A program made the position numbers and the translations under genes. A DNA stretch of 64,000 nt from Clostridium sp. KNHs214 (lineage in GTDB: Bacteria > Bacillota > Clostridia > Clostridiales > Clostridiaceae), in contig NZ_JQMW01000004.1 of assembly GCF_000744935.1 (NCBI RefSeq), forward strand, positions 1-64,000, in the 5' to 3' direction. Positions within the stretch are counted from its first letter, which is position 1. Each line of letters opens with the position of its first letter. The notes under the pieces were generated by a model. It made no database searches, was not told the origin of the DNA, and was given only the letters and a program-made list of their open reading frames with translations. Positions 47,644 to 57,700 of the stretch are shown piece after piece.

Positions 47644-49614
47644 ATGGATAAAAACAAATATATGACAATTGAAGATGTAGTTTCACTGCCATGGATGGAA
47701 TCCGTTAGTATTAGTGAGGATGGCATGTATGCTTCTTATGTAAAAAGGACTACTGATTGGGAAGATAATGCATATAGAAATCATATATGGGTATATGAAA
47801 AGGAAAGAAATATACACTATCCAATAACTACTGGAAAGAATGAAAGTAATAATCCATTGTGGTCTTCTAAAAATAACTACTTAGCGTATACAGCTGAGGT
47901 TGGAGAAAAGGATGAAAAAAGAACTCAGATATTTCTTAAATCCTTTGATGATCTGAATGGAATTCAGATCACTAACAGTAAAGAAGGCATAAAAAGTTTT
48001 AGATGGTCTCCTGATGGTAAAGGTATTTTTTATACAGCCACAGAGGAAGATTCAAAAGAGCTTAAGAGAAGAAAAGAAATTTATGGTGATTTTGAATATA
48101 TAGACAAGGAGTATAAAAACCATTCACTCTATTATATTGAAATAGATAAGGTATTAAAAGAAATGAAGGAATCAAGAAATGCTCCTACAAATATAGCTGA
48201 AAATCATAAAGAAGATAAAGCTAAGGATTACGCAGTTCAGCTAACTAACCCAAAGGAGTTTCATATATCGGGCTTCAATATCTCACCTGATGGAAAAAAA
48301 ATTATATTTGTAGCTACTCCAACAAGCAGTATTATAGATGATAATACCGATTTATGTATTCTTGATATAAAAACAAGGAGTGTTACAAAGTTAAAGGTTA
48401 CCGCAAAGCTAGATTCCTCTGTATCCTTTTCACCAGATGGAAAAAAGGTAGCATATCTAAGGGCACCAAGGGATAAAAAATATTATGAGACAAATGTTGA
48501 AGAAAACTATGTATTAGAGATATATGATTTAGATAAAAACAAGATAATAAATAGGTTTAAAGAATTTGACGCAGGTATCATGAAATTTAAGTGGACAAGT
48601 AAAGGTATATTTACATTATGGCAGGATAGAACACGTATATTATCGGGCTTTATTTTAGAAAATGGAAAAACAAAGCTTTTATGCGATGATGCCATATGTG
48701 TTATTTGGGATGCTGCAATAACTTCAGATGGAGAAAATATTGCATATATAAAGATAGCAGAAAATGAAACCTGTGAATTTTATTTAAATGAAAGAAAAAT
48801 TACTTCTGATTCTAAGGCCTATGAAAATAAGCTTTTAAGTCGTAAGGATTTGGTTACATGGGAAACAAAGGATGGTCTTGAGATTGAAGGAGTATTGTCA
48901 CTTCCTCAAGATTTTGATGATAAGAAGAAGTACCCTTTATTAGTTGTAATACATGGAGGACCTACATGGGCATCCTTCCCAGTACACAATATGATTAGAA
49001 ACTATCCAATTGAACAATTTATAGAAAAGGGATTTATTGTATTAGAGCCAAACTACAGGGGTAGCTCAGGCTATGGAAGTAAGTTTATTACTGCAAACCA
49101 TAGGATGCTTGGACTCGGTGACTATGAGGATGTTATATCAGGAGTGGACATGCTTATAGAGAAGGGCATTGCAGACAGGGAAAGAGTTGGTGTTATGGGT
49201 TGGAGCCAGGGAGGATATATTTCTGCCTTCTGTTCAACCTACAGCAATAGATTTAAAGCAATATCTGTAGGAGCTGGTATAAGCAACTGGATTACCTACT
49301 ATGTAAATACGGATATTACAACATTTACACGAGAATATCTTGGAAATAATCCTTGGAAGGATAAAGAGATATATGAAAAGACATCACCTATGACCTATAT
49401 AACTTCAGCATGTACCCCAACACTAATTCAGCATGGGGACAAGGATGGAAGAGTTCCAACTCCAAATGCATTTGAGCTATACAGAGGCTTAAAGGATATG
49501 GGAGTAGAAACTGAACTTGTAATATTCAAAGGAATGAAACACGGTCCAACAAAGCCAGGTCTCCACAGAGCCATTATGGAACAAAACTTAGATTGGTTTG
49601 TTAAGCATATTTAA
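47644..49614 (+). CDS. S9-family serine peptidase (acylaminoacyl/prolyl oligopeptidase type)
   Basis: 656 residues. The N-terminal beta-propeller (about 20-400, with WD40-like WSPDGKGIFYT, SPDGKKVAYL) gates a C-terminal alpha/beta-hydrolase peptidase domain (about 410-656). The triad is Ser about 521 in GWSQGGY, Asp about 601 in HGDKDGRVP and His about 633 in GMKHGPT. It is cytosolic, without a signal peptide, and probably degrades peptides. Monocistronic and followed by a strong bidirectional terminator. Confidence 0.93.
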   Translation: MDKNKYMTIEDVVSLPWMESVSISEDGMYASYVKRTTDWEDNAYRNHIWVYEKERNIHYPITTGKNESNNPLWSSKNNYLAYTAEVGEKDEKRTQIFLKSFDDLNGIQITNSKEGIKSFRWSPDGKGIFYTATEEDSKELKRRKEIYGDFEYIDKEYKNHSLYYIEIDKVLKEMKESRNAPTNIAENHKEDKAKDYAVQLTNPKEFHISGFNISPDGKKIIFVATPTSSIIDDNTDLCILDIKTRSVTKLKVTAKLDSSVSFSPDGKKVAYLRAPRDKKYYETNVEENYVLEIYDLDKNKIINRFKEFDAGIMKFKWTSKGIFTLWQDRTRILSGFILENGKTKLLCDDAICVIWDAAITSDGENIAYIKIAENETCEFYLNERKITSDSKAYENKLLSRKDLVTWETKDGLEIEGVLSLPQDFDDKKKYPLLVVIHGGPTWASFPVHNMIRNYPIEQFIEKGFIVLEPNYRGSSGYGSKFITANHRMLGLGDYEDVISGVDMLIEKGIADRERVGVMGWSQGGYISAFCSTYSNRFKAISVGAGISNWITYYVNTDITTFTREYLGNNPWKDKEIYEKTSPMTYITSACTPTLIQHGDKDGRVPTPNAFELYRGLKDMGVETELVIFKGMKHGPTKPGLHRAIMEQNLDWFVKHI

Positions 49615-49681
49615 AATACAAAAACTTTTGGATACAACTAAATCCAGTAGTATGATGTTTATTATAATAATTCCATATAAA

Positions 49682-49717
49682 TTAAAATCCCGATTCTTTT
49701 GAAATTCGGGATTTTAA
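49682..49717. terminator. bidirectional terminator between S9 peptidase and oleate hydratase
   Basis: A 12-base stem TTAAAATCCCGA / TCGGGATTTTAA between two convergent genes. Confidence 0.88.
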
Positions 49718-49742
49718 TCAAATTATTTAATGTTAAATATCG

Positions 49743-51536
49743 TTAAACAATTCCATATTCTTTCAATAACTTTTCAATTTCTGTTCCAGCTATTTGCTTT
49801 TGAATTTTACGTCTAGTTAATGGTGGCAAATCCAATTTTGGTTTTTCACCATCTAATAAGTTCACACCTGCATTTAACAAATAGCGGATATCATATCTCG
49901 AAGCATATACCTCAGGAACTCCTTTTTCAACTCCAGTCAATACATATACTGCTTCCATGGCTGTACGTCCTGAGTATTCGATAGTAAATACAGTATCACG
50001 TCCCGGATCATCTAGTGTTTCAGCAAATTGTCCAAGGAAAGCAAAATTTACTGCATTCTTTGGTACAACATAAGGACGATCTCCAAATTCACGAGGCATA
50101 AACATTGATGTTATAAATGGCATCATAACAGGAACTGCAGTACAACTTTCTGCCAATTCTTCTATTTTATCTGTAGGAACCCCTATATGATATAACCATT
50201 CTTTTGTAATTTCCTTACCAGTGCAATCCCTCAAAGGCTTTTTAATGTAGTCTCCAGGAACATCAGTAAACAAACCATATACCCAAACAACAACATCTTT
50301 TTCAGGTTGACCATAGTATTGTTCTTGACGGTTTATGGTCCAGCTCATCAACCAAGAAGAGTCAACTGCTGTGACTATACCACCTGTTACAGTGCGTCCA
50401 GTATATGGGGAACGTTTTGTAATCTTTTCAATATATTCAGGAACACGTTCATCATGACAAGTTACTGTACAAGATTCCCAATTAGATTTTTCTGTACTTG
50501 TGCAGAACTTATCTGGATTTCCAAATTCATCACATTGAGCTGCTATATTTCTCCACAAAGTCCAGCATCCTTTTGGTTCCTTTTTAAATGGAGCTGGAGT
50601 ATTGTCATCACCATATCCACTTCCTTCAGTCATGGAACCATTAGTAATAAATACTAAGTCATTTTCTGTTAAGTCAATAGAAATATCATTTTCACTTTTA
50701 TCCCTTGCAACTATTCTCTTTGCGATTTTTTTATCATTTGAGATTGAGAACTCAACGTTATCAACAGTTACTCCATATTCAAATTTAGCACCATTGTCTT
50801 CCAAATATTTAACCATAGGTTTTACAAATGAAGTGTATTGGTCATGGCGTGAAAATTGTAGTGCCGAAAGATTTGTTAAGCCGTCAACATGATGAATGAA
50901 ACGATTCATATATAATTTCATCTCTAAAGCACTATGCCAGTTCTCAAAAGCAAACATTGTTCTCCATATTGTCCAGAAATCAGTGTTTAAAAGCTCTTCA
51001 GAAAAAATATCTTCAATAGATTTGTTTTGAAGTTCTTCATCTGTCATCATTGTAAAAGCAGCTATTTCTTTTGCCAAGTCTTGACCTAGATTGAATTTTC
51101 CATTGTCATAGCGTTCACCTTGGTTATTAGTAATACGACAATTGCTAAAGTTTGGGTCGTCATGATTTGTATAATAAAAATGGTCTAACACAGTCATGTT
51201 GGGATCTTCTGTAGATGGTAAGGAACTAAATAAATCCCATAAAACCTCAAAATGATGTCCCTGTTCACGTCCACCCCGTGCCACATAACCAATGTTTTGG
51301 CGAACTTGTCCGTCCAAACATCCTCCAGGAATATCTAATTGCTCTAAAAAAGTAATCTTACTTCCATCCATGTGAGCATCACGAATCAAAAAACAGCCAG
51401 CAGCCAAAGAAGCAATTCCTGTACCAATTAAGTAAGCCTTTTTATCATCAATTCCTTCAGGCTTTCTTGCATTTACTAAAGAATGATAATTCCCATTTGT
51501 AAGCGTAAGCCTATCATCATGTGTCTTTAATTTCAT
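49743..51536 (-). CDS. ohyA: oleate hydratase (MCRA family)
   Basis: 597 residues. A FAD-binding fold begins YLIGTGIASLAAGCFLIRD, with FLEQLDIPGG at the end of beta-2, ARGGREQGHHFEVLWDLF (the catalytic-Glu region), and MFAFENWHSALEMK, HDQYTSF and MFMPREFGDRP further on. It adds water across the cis-9 double bond of oleate and linoleate to give 10-hydroxy fatty acids, detoxifying them. The length is normal. GGAAGGG lies before the ATG. It is monocistronic, with terminators on both sides. Confidence 0.94.
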   Translation of the reverse strand: MKLKTHDDRLTLTNGNYHSLVNARKPEGIDDKKAYLIGTGIASLAAGCFLIRDAHMDGSKITFLEQLDIPGGCLDGQVRQNIGYVARGGREQGHHFEVLWDLFSSLPSTEDPNMTVLDHFYYTNHDDPNFSNCRITNNQGERYDNGKFNLGQDLAKEIAAFTMMTDEELQNKSIEDIFSEELLNTDFWTIWRTMFAFENWHSALEMKLYMNRFIHHVDGLTNLSALQFSRHDQYTSFVKPMVKYLEDNGAKFEYGVTVDNVEFSISNDKKIAKRIVARDKSENDISIDLTENDLVFITNGSMTEGSGYGDDNTPAPFKKEPKGCWTLWRNIAAQCDEFGNPDKFCTSTEKSNWESCTVTCHDERVPEYIEKITKRSPYTGRTVTGGIVTAVDSSWLMSWTINRQEQYYGQPEKDVVVWVYGLFTDVPGDYIKKPLRDCTGKEITKEWLYHIGVPTDKIEELAESCTAVPVMMPFITSMFMPREFGDRPYVVPKNAVNFAFLGQFAETLDDPGRDTVFTIEYSGRTAMEAVYVLTGVEKGVPEVYASRYDIRYLLNAGVNLLDGEKPKLDLPPLTRRKIQKQIAGTEIEKLLKEYGIV

Positions 51537-51719
51537 TTTACCCCTTCCCTTCCTAATTTATATTCTTTTAAATCCTACTATACTTTAATTTTTTGTATTC
51601 AGTTTATTACTATGTCCCTATAGTACAATAATAATTAAATTACCTTAAGCATTGTGATACTTGCTATCAGTAGGATTTATTTATATTTATAATATAACTT
51701 TTTTATGTCTTTTACATTA

Positions 51720-51768
51720 GATAAAAAAACTGAAGTGTTCGAAACTCCAACACCTCAGTTTTTTTATC
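51720..51768. terminator. hairpin in the gap between oleate hydratase and the siroheme protein
   Basis: GATAAAAAAACTGA-GTGTT pairs with AACAC-TCAGTTTTTTTATC, with T runs on both strands. The remaining part of the 393-base gap (51537-51929) has no gene. Confidence 0.82.
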
Positions 51769-51929
51769 TAATTTTTAGGCATTCACATTAAAATGACTAA
51801 TAAAAAGAAATCTCTTATTTTTTATCATATACCATTTAAATCAGCACTTGGCTTAAGGGATAAGAGAATGTTTCCATGAAAAAGCTGCTCAACTTGTCTT
51901 ATAATAATTTCACAAAACAGTTTTGTCTC

Positions 51930-52592
51930 TTAGCACTTACTTAGGACTTCTTTTCTAAAGTTTTCTATTGAAACCCTTTCAATAAAAAAGCTTAATTTTT
52001 CTCCCTGATTGGCATTTTCCTTATAATACTCAAATATATCATCTACTAACCTTAAAGCCTCTTCTTGTGATAAATCTTTAGCTATAATATCCGCAATCCT
52101 AGGATTATATCCCGCTGAACCACCTGCTGTTACCATAAGTTTACCATTAATATCCGCTATAACTCCTACATCCTTACTATAAACACTTCCGCAAGCATTT
52201 CTACATCCTGATACACCTATTTTAGTTCTACAAGGCATATCCATCCATTGATATTTTTTAGATAATTTCATACCTATACCAATGGTATTAAATTTTGACC
52301 TCTTACAAAATCCTGCTGGGCACATCTCTACATTTTTAACGGAATTTTGAGTTTTAACAGCCGGCTCCATATGTAGTTCTTCCCATATTTTAGGCAAATC
52401 ACTTTCCTGTAAATTAGTTATCAATATTCTCTGTCCAGATGTTATTTTTATAGCCCCATTATACTTTTTAGCTACTTCAGCTATTTTTTGAAGCTTTTCC
52501 GGGGTTATAAACCCCCCAGGTATATGCGGAGTTATACCATATTTCCTTTTGCCTCCCCTTATCTTTTGCAAATTTCCAAAATATTCTCCCAT
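51930..52592 (-). CDS. nitrite/sulfite reductase-like siroheme/4Fe-4S protein
   Basis: 220 residues. A ferredoxin-like half-domain (about 10-80, ITSGQRILITNL) is followed by the 4Fe-4S domain. CPAGFC (about 92-97) and SGCRNACG (about 127-134) supply the four cysteines that ligate the cluster coupled to siroheme. This is the compact single-repeat form common in Clostridia, distinct from large NirB or CysI. The reaction (sulfite, nitrite or other) cannot be told. A rubredoxin gene lies 250 bases upstream. Confidence 0.85.
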   Translation of the reverse strand: MGEYFGNLQKIRGGKRKYGITPHIPGGFITPEKLQKIAEVAKKYNGAIKITSGQRILITNLQESDLPKIWEELHMEPAVKTQNSVKNVEMCPAGFCKRSKFNTIGIGMKLSKKYQWMDMPCRTKIGVSGCRNACGSVYSKDVGVIADINGKLMVTAGGSAGYNPRIADIIAKDLSQEEALRLVDDIFEYYKENANQGEKLSFFIERVSIENFRKEVLSKC

Positions 52593-52733
52593 ATATTGCC
52601 TCCTGTATTTTATTTTTTAAATATATTATATCCCATTTAATATATTTAAAAAAGACATCCGTATTTATCCTGTATTTAGTAAAATAAACTTCTAATCATA
52701 TGATGCCCATTCTATTACAATTATTAATGTTAA

Positions 52734-52781
52734 ATAAAAATATCCCATAAAGGCCATTAACATCTTTATGGAATATTTTTA
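52734..52781. terminator. terminator downstream of rubredoxin
   Basis: AAAAATAT-CC-CATAAAG pairs with CTTTATG-GA-ATATTTTT around a short loop. Confidence 0.6.
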
Positions 52782-52845
52782 AAATATAATTATGCTAAAA
52801 ATAATTTAATATCAGTAAGTTTAATTGTATTTATGCTTAAATAAA

Positions 52846-53010
52846 TTACTCCTCTACTGGTTCAAACTCTTCTTTTCCAACTCCGCAAATAGGACAAGTC
52901 CAATCCTCAGGAATGTCTTCAAATTTAGTTCCTGGTGCGATACCAGAGTCTTCATCTCCTAGTTCAGGATCATAAATATATCCACAAGGTATGCATATAT
53001 ACTTCTTCAT
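52846..53010 (-). CDS. rubredoxin
   Basis: A 54-residue iron protein with the two CxxC knuckles. CIPCGY is near residue 6 and CPICGV near 39, with [20 protein letters not shown] and DIPEDWTCP between. The first knuckle reads C-I-P-C-G-Y, with Pro where Val is more common. It is a small electron carrier, typically in oxidative-stress or reductase chains of anaerobes. AGGAGGTG precedes the ATG. Probably monocistronic. Confidence 0.95.
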   Translation of the reverse strand: MKKYICIPCGYIYDPELGDEDSGIAPGTKFEDIPEDWTCPICGVGKEEFEPVEE

Positions 53011-53199
53011 AAGCTTTCACCTCCTAGTATTTTTATAATATTTAGTTTACCCTCAAACTATGTTTTTTAATTATTAGTATTTTACACTCTTCCAATAAAT
53101 TGGTGAATATACTTCTGCTATTTCCGGTAACATTACATCTTAAATCCGAGTCTGGAACCCTGTCAGAAAATTTATATACTATTGCAATGCTATTTGTGT

Positions 53200-53224
53200 T
53201 AATATATTACTAGGTAATATATTA
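53200..53224. promoter_or_regulatory. perfect palindrome upstream of the ABC operon
   Basis: TAATATATTAC-TAG-GTAATATATTA, an 11-base inverted repeat 133 bases before the ATPase start, in a promoter-like AT-rich region. Looks like an operator for a dimeric repressor (GntR or similar); no regulator gene is adjacent. Confidence 0.5.
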
Positions 53225-53357
53225 CTTATTAATTATTTAATGTATATTTAGTATAATGTGTAAAATATATTATGTTTTAAATATATAATTTTTAAGTGGG
53301 GGCAGCCCTTTCTTTGCATTTTATATGGGTTGGTCACCTTAGTTGGGGGGAATATAT

Positions 53358-54140
53358 ATGTTAGGTGAAAAAGTTATAGAAATTAATGACTTAGAAATGA
53401 GCTATGGAACAAAAAAAGTGTTAAAAGGTGTTAATTTAGAAATTCATAAAGGAGAAATAATAGGCTATATTGGCCCAAATGGAGCAGGTAAAAGCACAAC
53501 TGTAAAAATAATGCTTGGACTATTAAACAATTATAACGGAAGTATAAAAATATTTGGGCAGGATATTTCTAATGGAAACATTGAATACAAAAGGAGAATA
53601 GGGTATGTACCGGAAGCTGATGACATATATGACAACCTTACACCCATTGAGTATATATCATTTCTAGGAGAAATTTATGGTATTGAATATAATAAATTGT
53701 ATTCAATGACAAAAAAACTTATGGAACTTTTTAATATAAATACTACATATAATTCAAGAATATGTTCCTATTCTAAAGGAATGAAACAAAAATTTTTAAT
53801 AATATGTGCTCTTCTTCATAACCCTGATATATTATTTTTAGATGAGCCTCTGAATGGATTAGATGCAAATAGTGTAATGATATTTAAAGAAATTTTATCT
53901 AAACTTGCTAGGCAAGGCAAAACTATATTTTATTCATCTCATATAATGGATGTAGTTGAAAAGTTAAGCAGTAGAATAGTACTTCTAAACAATGGTTTAA
54001 TTGCAGCAGATGGAACCTTTGAAGAACTTAAGAGTAAATGCAGTGAAGGTTCACTTGAACAAATTTTCAATGAACTTACAGGTTTTACTAAGCATAAAGA
54101 AATAGCAGAAGAATTTGTAAGTGCAATTGAAAATGTGTAA
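53358..54140 (+). CDS. ABC transporter ATP-binding protein
   Basis: 260 residues from the ATG at 53358, placed by GGGGGGA. Walker A is GPNGAGKST (about residue 38), the Q-loop-equivalent region is GYVPEADDI, the signature is SYSKGMKQKF (about 137) and Walker B is ILFLDEPLNGLDA. This is the DrrA/CcmA-like class of exporter ATPases. It is followed after 17 bases by its membrane partner. Substrate unknown. Confidence 0.92.
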   Translation: MLGEKVIEINDLEMSYGTKKVLKGVNLEIHKGEIIGYIGPNGAGKSTTVKIMLGLLNNYNGSIKIFGQDISNGNIEYKRRIGYVPEADDIYDNLTPIEYISFLGEIYGIEYNKLYSMTKKLMELFNINTTYNSRICSYSKGMKQKFLIICALLHNPDILFLDEPLNGLDANSVMIFKEILSKLARQGKTIFYSSHIMDVVEKLSSRIVLLNNGLIAADGTFEELKSKCSEGSLEQIFNELTGFTKHKEIAEEFVSAIENV

Positions 54141-54157
54141 AAAAGAAGGTGCTAAAT

Positions 54158-55828
54158 ATGAATGATTATAAAAGTTTAAAAGTACTAGATAAATTTAAAG
54201 CTATCTTTGAAAAATTTGGAGTAAACTATAATGTAATGAGGAAAATTGTCCAAATTCAGCTTACGCTTGATGATAGACAAACACCCACTGCATTTATTTC
54301 TAATGACAAAAAAAATCGAGAAGAAAATAGAAACTTTTCAAAGGTTTTATTACTATATTTAGTTATAGGTGGCCTGTGTTCTATGGTGATTTTTACAAAA
54401 TTACCGATATTTTTAAAGATGTCTTTAATATTAGGTATCATAATTTTTATGGTAACAACTACATTTATATCTGATTTTTCGTCTGTACTTCTTGACATTA
54501 AATACAAAAATATACTTGTACCAAAACCAATTGATATTAAAACTATAAATGTGGCAAAAATAGTTCACATTTTCATATATATGTTTTTAATCACAATGGC
54601 CTTTGCTGGTCCCTCAATAATTGCTTGTGCCGCAAAACATGGGATATTATTTGCATTTATTTTCTTTTTAGAAATAATACTAATAGACTTAATGTGTATA
54701 CTATTTACCTCATTGTTATATATGGCTATTTTATACTTTTTTGATGGAGAAAAACTGAAAGATGTAATAAATTATTTTCAAATATTTTTAAGCATATTGC
54801 TAACATTTGGATATCAATTTTTAGGAAGACTATTCGATGCTTTAGATATAAATCTTAGCTTCACCTTAAAGTGGCAGCATGGCTTTCTTCCAAGTACATG
54901 GTTTGCCTCCTTGCTTTCACTTATTAATGAACGTAATTTTGAAACATTGAATATCGTATTTTCAATATTTGCAATAGTTATTCCTCTTTTATCAATATTT
55001 ATTTATTTTAAATTTATTATTACTTATTTTGAAAACAATCTCCAAAAACTTATGAATAATTATAGCAAAAAATCTAATAAAACAGAAAGAACTTTAAATA
55101 GAAGTAGAAAAATAGCATCACTTTTTTGTTCAAATAATATAGAAAGTTCTACATTTATATTCACTAAGAACATGTGCTCAAATGAAAGAAATTTTAAACT
55201 CAGATTATATCCAGGACTTGCATTTTATTTAGCTTTTCCATTTATTATTCTCCTACCATTTATTCGCGAGGCAACGTCATTTTCGCAAGTTTCAAATGAA
55301 ATTGCTAGTGGTAATCTATACTTAGTTTTATATTTTTTAGTAATATTTTTGCCTTTAGACTTAGTGCTAATTACTCAAAGCAGCAAGCATAAAGCCGCAT
55401 GGCTATATAGATTTTTACCCATAAAAACTCCGGCTCCTTTATTAAAAGGTGCTTTTAAAAGCTTCAGCTTCTACTATATATATTCTACTTTTATATTTGA
55501 TAGTGTGATATTCTTAATGCTAGGAAAGTTCAATATACATTTGTTGTTTAACATAATTATCATGTTTTTAAATTTAAGCTTAATTAATATAATTACCTTT
55601 AAAAATCTCAAAAAATCTCTTCCATTTTCCTTGAAATTTACAACTAATGGCCCTAAAAATATACTCTTGTGCATTTTGATTATGTGCCTAGGTGGGCTTT
55701 TAGCTTTTATACATTTTGCTACTAAGTTTTTAAAACACGGAATACTCCTATATGGTGTTGTACTTTTATTTTTAAATATTTACCTATGGAGAAAAAAATT
55801 AAATGTTAGTTGGAAAGAATTATCATAA
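54158..55828 (+). CDS. ABC transporter permease
   Basis: 556 residues with around twelve hydrophobic segments, in two groups (about 60-300 and 350-550), of an ABC-2-like exporter. The ATG at 54158 follows GAAGG; a GTG nine bases earlier is too close to that site. It is the second gene of the operon with the ATPase. The protein is poorly characterised; it may export a peptide or lipid. Confidence 0.85.
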   Translation: MNDYKSLKVLDKFKAIFEKFGVNYNVMRKIVQIQLTLDDRQTPTAFISNDKKNREENRNFSKVLLLYLVIGGLCSMVIFTKLPIFLKMSLILGIIIFMVTTTFISDFSSVLLDIKYKNILVPKPIDIKTINVAKIVHIFIYMFLITMAFAGPSIIACAAKHGILFAFIFFLEIILIDLMCILFTSLLYMAILYFFDGEKLKDVINYFQIFLSILLTFGYQFLGRLFDALDINLSFTLKWQHGFLPSTWFASLLSLINERNFETLNIVFSIFAIVIPLLSIFIYFKFIITYFENNLQKLMNNYSKKSNKTERTLNRSRKIASLFCSNNIESSTFIFTKNMCSNERNFKLRLYPGLAFYLAFPFIILLPFIREATSFSQVSNEIASGNLYLVLYFLVIFLPLDLVLITQSSKHKAAWLYRFLPIKTPAPLLKGAFKSFSFYYIYSTFIFDSVIFLMLGKFNIHLLFNIIIMFLNLSLINIITFKNLKKSLPFSLKFTTNGPKNILLCILIMCLGGLLAFIHFATKFLKHGILLYGVVLLFLNIYLWRKKLNVSWKELS

Positions 55829-55845
55829 AAAGGTTCCAAGAAAAA

Positions 55846-55889
55846 ATTTAAGCATAAGACAGTAACTATTTGCTATCTTATGCTTAAAT
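55846..55889. terminator. terminator after the ABC operon
   Basis: A perfect 14-base stem ATTTAAGCATAAGA / TCTTATGCTTAAAT with a 16-base loop, 17 bases after the permease stop. Confidence 0.78.
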
Positions 55890-55938
55890 ACTATGGTTTA
55901 ATATCCACTGTTTTATGTCATCTTTAGAAAAAGATCCA

Positions 55939-56118
55939 TTAGCTGCATTTAGCTAGCTGGTTTAAAGCTACGTCATTTTCTTCTATAAATTCATCAACTA
56001 ACTTTTTATGCTCTTTATTATTTTTTTCTTTTAGATATTCTGCAAAATCTATAACTTCTGATAACATATCTTCTGACATATCCTTAGATAGTTCTATAAG
56101 TTTTTTTGCCAAAGACAT
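55939..56118 (-). CDS. DUF2281/antitoxin-like small protein
   Basis: 59 residues (SLAKKLIELSKDMSEDMLSE, then VIDFAEYLKEK) of the small helical antitoxin-like type with a C-terminal charged tail. The ATG at 56118 follows AAAGGAG. No toxin (PIN, RelE) partner is seen on either side, so it is an orphan. Confidence 0.7.
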   Translation of the reverse strand: MSLAKKLIELSKDMSEDMLSEVIDFAEYLKEKNNKEHKKLVDEFIEENDVALNQLAKCS

Positions 56119-56225
56119 TAAAATCACTCCTTTCCATGTATTATAATATAGTCCGTTGGAGAATGCTACTACCATTGATTTTACTATTTTTTAATGTTTT
56201 AATTATATATTTCACTTAAAAGTGA

Positions 56226-56286
56226 TAGCAAACATAAACTTCTAGTTTATGTCACGACCTCTAATGTGCTGCTAGAAAAAGGTTCA
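56226..56286. repeat. two-hairpin repeat, copy 2 (partial)
   Basis: CATAAACT-TCT-AGTTTATG hairpin and the start of the second hairpin (CTAGAAAAAGG), 11 bases after the radical SAM gene stop in gene orientation. Confidence 0.7.
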
Positions 56287-56296
56287 TCTCATCATT

Positions 56297-57421
56297 CTAA
56301 AAAATCAATTCTCCTGGTTTATAGCCAGAAGGCAATTCTTCTTCACTTAAAAATTTGAAATTGTCATCACGTAGTATTGGCAAAAATACTTCGTATGGTA
56401 TCTTAGAAAACTCACAAGCATAACTACTTGCTCCAAACCACTTACCCTCTTTGCTACTTAAATTTAAATCTCTAGCAAACTTTGTATGATTTGAGCAATC
56501 ATGAACTGCTAAATCCCAGTTTTCTTCATCGGCTATCTTCATGAATTTCAAAGTTAATTCCCTACTCCAAATTGGAGAAATATAACCATGTCTAGAAATA
56601 TACATATTTTCTCCATAATAATTGTCTATATTATTTTCATTTAAATGTAATTCTGCACAGTTTATAAAATCAAGTTTTGTATCTAAGATTGCTTGCTTTT
56701 TCTTAAAAAATGCTTCGAAAAACTCAGGAGTCATTGGAGTTTCAATTCCTACATTTTTAATATATTTTTTAGCTATTCTAATATTTTCAATAACTTTGTC
56801 TGAACAATTAGAGGCACCTAGGTTGAAACGCACCTCGTCAAGACCGGCTTCACCTAACGCTTTCAATGTCTCTTCTGTAGCTAAAATGCCATTTGTATAT
56901 AGATGTTGATGAATTTGGGCATCACTAAATTTCTTTATAACCAAATAGTACTTTTCAATTTCCATAAATGGTTCTAAATAAACGTAGGAAATTCCAGTAG
57001 GTTTCTGGTGTATGGAAAGAAGTAAATCAATATCCTTCTCATAAAATTTTGTGCCTCCGATTTCCCACATACCTTCACCAATTGGAGGAATATCATCTAG
57101 TTCTCCATAATTATAACAAAACTTACACTGTATGTTACATTTGTTGGTTTTCCTAATTGCACTCAAACCAGTTCCTAAGAGACAAGAACGACATCCCTTA
57201 GAAAATTTGCTGTCATTTCCCACAAAAAAAGTTCTATTCTCTAAGGTTTTCAAACCTTTAATTTCCGACATTAACATATCATTTCTATGATTGATTGCTT
57301 CCTCAATTTGTGCAAAAGTAGCATAAATAATTTCTTGTTGTTTTATCATAACTTCCTGATCTTCTGGTAACATGGAAAAAAATTCAAACCATGTTAACGC
57401 ATCTTTCTTCGAAATTTTCAT
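56297..57421 (-). CDS. radical SAM protein
   Basis: 374 residues. The 4Fe-4S motif is CNIQCKFCYNYGE (about residues 95-103). An N-terminal Cys-containing segment (SKGCRSCLLGTGLSAIRKTN) precedes it, then the radical SAM barrel (YVYLEPFMEIEKYY, HLYTNGILAT, DEVRFNLGASN). A C-terminal part has HDCSNHTKFARDL. It resembles pyruvate-formate-lyase-activase/NifB-like proteins of unknown substrate. GGAGG precedes the ATG. Single gene. Confidence 0.87.
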   Translation of the reverse strand: MKISKKDALTWFEFFSMLPEDQEVMIKQQEIIYATFAQIEEAINHRNDMLMSEIKGLKTLENRTFFVGNDSKFSKGCRSCLLGTGLSAIRKTNKCNIQCKFCYNYGELDDIPPIGEGMWEIGGTKFYEKDIDLLLSIHQKPTGISYVYLEPFMEIEKYYLVIKKFSDAQIHQHLYTNGILATEETLKALGEAGLDEVRFNLGASNCSDKVIENIRIAKKYIKNVGIETPMTPEFFEAFFKKKQAILDTKLDFINCAELHLNENNIDNYYGENMYISRHGYISPIWSRELTLKFMKIADEENWDLAVHDCSNHTKFARDLNLSSKEGKWFGASSYACEFSKIPYEVFLPILRDDNFKFLSEEELPSGYKPGELIF

Positions 57422-57596
57422 AATGTATCCTCCTCTAATTAATCTTCATAAAAAAGTCAATCTATATCTTCTTGCTTTTCTTCTGTATCTCTTCTCTTTT
57501 TTATTGAGATTTCCGCCTATTTTTATCCCTATAACTCTTTGATGATACATGATTCGAACCATTATTTCAAGCTTTTTATCTTGTTTTTGGTAAGTG
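57422..57596. other. short gap upstream of the radical SAM gene
   Basis: AT-rich, nothing recognisable; together with the two repeats to the right it makes a 354-base gene-free stretch. Confidence 0.5.
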
Positions 57597-57700
57597 AAAG
57601 GGGCTGTGGCGTTAAGAATAAACGCTACAATATATTATGCTAATTTTTAATTTGCAAATCAACATATTGTATGTAAATTCCCTAGTGCCACAGCCCCCTT
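57597..57700. repeat. GGGGCTGT palindromic repeat, copy 2
   Basis: Starts AAGGGGCTGTGGCG and ends GCCACAGCCCCCTT, with TACAATATATTATG in one arm. Closely similar to 42355-42459. Confidence 0.8.

Noticed and set aside
55939-56118. Toxin-antitoxin pair
   Set aside because: The antitoxin-like protein has no toxin gene on either side; the next genes are an ABC permease and a radical SAM enzyme.
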